From Sipunculus nudus (lineage: Eukaryota; Annelida; Sipuncula; Golfingiida; Sipunculidae): DNA of 64,000 nucleotides. The stretch spans positions 27,449,339-27,513,338 of the forward strand of contig CM049316.1 in the NCBI GenBank assembly GCA_026874595.1. Direction: 5' to 3'. Positions 61,841 through 64,000 of the stretch are shown here, piece after piece (the first letter of the stretch is position 1; the number at the start of each line of letters is the position of its first letter). Under the pieces are notes generated by a model. That model was not told where the DNA came from and did not search any database. It was given only the letters and a program-made list of their open reading frames with translations. Position numbers and translations under genes: made by a program.

Positions 61841-64000
61841 TGTCTCGTCTTGTCCGACTGTCCAGTGACGTATAATTTAGGACAGACGTGTCCGAATTCC
61901 AGTGACTTATAATTCAGGACTGACATGTCAAGCTTTCCAGTGACTTATTATTTAGGACTGACGTGTCCGACTTTCCAGTGACTTATTATTTTGGACTGAC
62001 GTGTCCGACTTTCCAGTGACTTATAATTTAGGACTGACGTGTCCGACTTTCCTGTGACTTAAATGATTGGGACTGACGTGTCCGACTTTCCAGTGACTTA
62101 TTATTTAGGACTGACGTGTCCGACATTCCAGTGACTTATTATTTAGGACTGACGTGTCCGACTTTCCAATGACTTATTATTTAGGACTGACGTGTCCGAC
62201 TTTCCGGTGACTTATTATTTAGGACTGACCTGTCCGACATTCCAGTGACTTATCATTAAGGACTGACGAGTCCGACTTTCCAGTGACTTAAATGATTGGG
62301 ACTGACGTGTCCGACTTTCCAGTGACTTATTATTTATGGCTGACGTGTCCGACTTTCCAGTGATTTATTATTTAGGACTAACGTGTCCGACTTTCCAGTG
62401 ACTTATTTTTTAGGACTGACGTGTCCGACATTCCAGTGACTAATTACTAAGGACTGATGAGTCCGACTTTCCAGTGACTTAAATGATTGAGACTGAAGTG
62501 TCTGACTTTCCAGTGACTTATTATTTAGGACTGATGTGTCCGACTTATCGGTGACTTATTATTTAGGACTGACCTGTCCGACATTCCAGTGACTTATTAT
62601 TTAGGACTGACGAGTCCGACTTTCCAGTAAGTTAAATGATTTGGACTGACGTGTCCGACTTTCTGGTGACTTATTTTTTAGGACTGACGTGTCCGACATT
62701 CCAGTGACTTGTTATTTAGGACTGACGAGTCCGACTTTCCAGTAAATTAAATGATTTTGACTGACGTGTCCGAATTTCCAGTGACTTGTTATTTAGGACT
62801 GACATGTCCGACTTTCCAGTGACTTAAAATTTAGGACTGACGTGTCCGACTTTCCAGTGACTTATTATTTAGAACTGACGAGTCCGACTTTCCAGTGACT
62901 TATTATTTAGGCCTGACGAGTCCGACATTCCAGTAACTTAAATGATTTGGACTGACGTGTCCGACTTTCCAGTGACTTATTATTTAGGACTGACGAGTCC
63001 GACATTCCAGTAACTTAAACGATTTGGACTGACGTGTCCGACTTTCCAGTGACTTATTATTTAGTACTGACATTTCCGACTTTCCGGTGACTTATTATTT
63101 AGGACTGACGTGTCCGACATTCCAGTGACTTGTTATTTAGGACTGACGAGTCCGACTTTCCAGTAAATTGAATGATTTTGACTGACGTGTCCGAATTTCC
63201 AGTGACTTGTTGTTTAGGACCGACATGTCCGACTTTCCAGTGACTTAAAATTTAGGACTGACGTGTCCGACTTTCCGGTGACTAATTATTTAGGACTGAC
63301 CTGTCCGACATTCCAGTGACTTATCATTAAGGACTGACGAGTCCGACTTTCCAGTGACTTAAATGATTGGGACTGACGTGTCCGACTTTCCAGTGACTTA
63401 TTATTTATGGCTGACGTGTCCGACGTTCCAGTGATTTATTATTTAGGACTAACGTGTCCAACTTTCCCGTGACTTATTATTTAGGACTGACGAGTCCGAC
63501 ATTCCAGTACCTTAAATGATTTGAATTGACGTGTCCGACTTTCCAGTGACTTATTATTTAGGACTGACATGTCCGACTTTCCGGTGACTTATAATTTAGG
63601 ACTGACGTGTCCGACTTTCCAGTGACTTATTATTTAGGACTGACGAGTCCGACCTTCCAGTGACTTATTATTTATGACTGACCTGTCCGACATTCCAGTG
63701 ACTTATTATTTAGGACTGACGAGTCCGACTTTCCAGTGACTTAAATGATTGGGACTGACGTGTCCGACTTTCCAGTGACTTAAATGATTGGGACTGACAT
63801 GTCCGATTTTCCAGTGACTGTCGTGTTCGACGTTCCAGTGACTTATTATTTAGGACTGACGTGTCCGACTCTCTATTGACTTATAATTTAGGACTGTCGT
63901 GTCCGACTTTCCAGTGACTTAAATGATTGGGACTGACATTTCCGACTTTCCAGTGACTTATTATTTAGGATTGACGTGTTCGACTTTCCAGTGATTTATA
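61841..64000. repeat. 38-bp satellite array, ~56 monomers, open at the right edge
   Basis: The monomer is GGACTGACGTGTCC, then GACTTTCCAGTGACTTA, then TTATTTA. The usual period is 38, or 39 with the alternative ending AATGATTG. Most copies keep the short inverted repeat GGAC..GTCC; the GAG variant makes it a 5-bp stem (GGACT..AGTCC). Variant classes are the core (TGACGTG, TGACGAG, TGACATG, TGACCTG), TTTCC or ATTCC, and TTATTATTTA or TTAAATGATT. The first few monomers (61841-61940) are the most diverged, as expected at an array edge. No reading frame persists, because 38 is not a multiple of 3. Confidence 0.95.

Noticed and set aside
62450-62480. Hammerhead-ribozyme-like core: CTGATGAGTCCGA in one satellite monomer and CTGACGAGTCCGAC in several others.
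   Set aside because: The second conserved strand (GAAA followed by the cleavage-site helix) is absent at the right place in both orientations. The motif is a point variant of the common CTGACGTGTCC monomer. Similarity is by chance.
61841-64000. Regular ~38-bp repeats that could suggest a CRISPR array.
   Set aside because: There are no unique spacers between repeats, the period equals the monomer, and the window is plainly eukaryotic.

Overview
The window is animal nuclear DNA: AT-rich, with split genes that have GT..AG introns, and full of non-autonomous repeats. It is most likely from a mollusc, probably a bivalve. The dominant repeats have the layout I recall for bivalve 'pearl'-type elements: short inverted ends, a CCGT-type microsatellite just inside the left end, and a core of tandem monomers. 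The species call is inference.

Two protein-coding genes can be rebuilt exon by exon, and they point towards each other. (1) Bases 142-33738 on the + strand hold the 3' part of an L-fucose kinase gene (FCSK/FUK): 13 exons encoding 564 residues. These are the end of the N-terminal half and the whole C-terminal GHMP kinase domain. The 5' exons lie left of the window. The last intron is 13.3 kb long because repeats have inserted within repeats. (2) Bases 55731-45103 on the - strand hold a complete secreted M14 metallocarboxypeptidase of the pancreatic A/B type: 11 exons and 432 residues, with signal peptide, activation propeptide and all catalytic residues. Exon phases close without error in both genes, and each stop codon is followed by an AATAAA signal. 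The two genes have no evident joint function. One salvages L-fucose in the cytosol and the other is a secreted digestive-type protease.

Most of the rest is repeats. Copies A (5119-9271) and B (27468-31628) are nearly identical 4.15-kb elements made of ~338-bp and ~276-bp tandem monomers. Copy C (34818-36699) is a shorter relative. D (13578-17535) and E (20439-32915) form a second family with the same termini but ~680-bp core monomers. E is interrupted twice: by a 5.69-kb insertion flanked by TTAA (21683-27372) and by copy B. D supplies the uninterrupted version of both sites. Copy C likewise sits inside an older relative, F.

From 38462 to about 42635 there is a ~2.08-kb direct tandem duplication, and 43.5-44.6 kb holds element fragments. 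The carboxypeptidase introns carry a pair of ~410-bp repeats. Right of that gene are a tRNA-derived SINE, several copies of a repeat ending in CACACACGAACG-like sequence, and a 38-bp satellite from ~61.84 kb to the right edge. No tRNA, rRNA or CRISPR locus was found.
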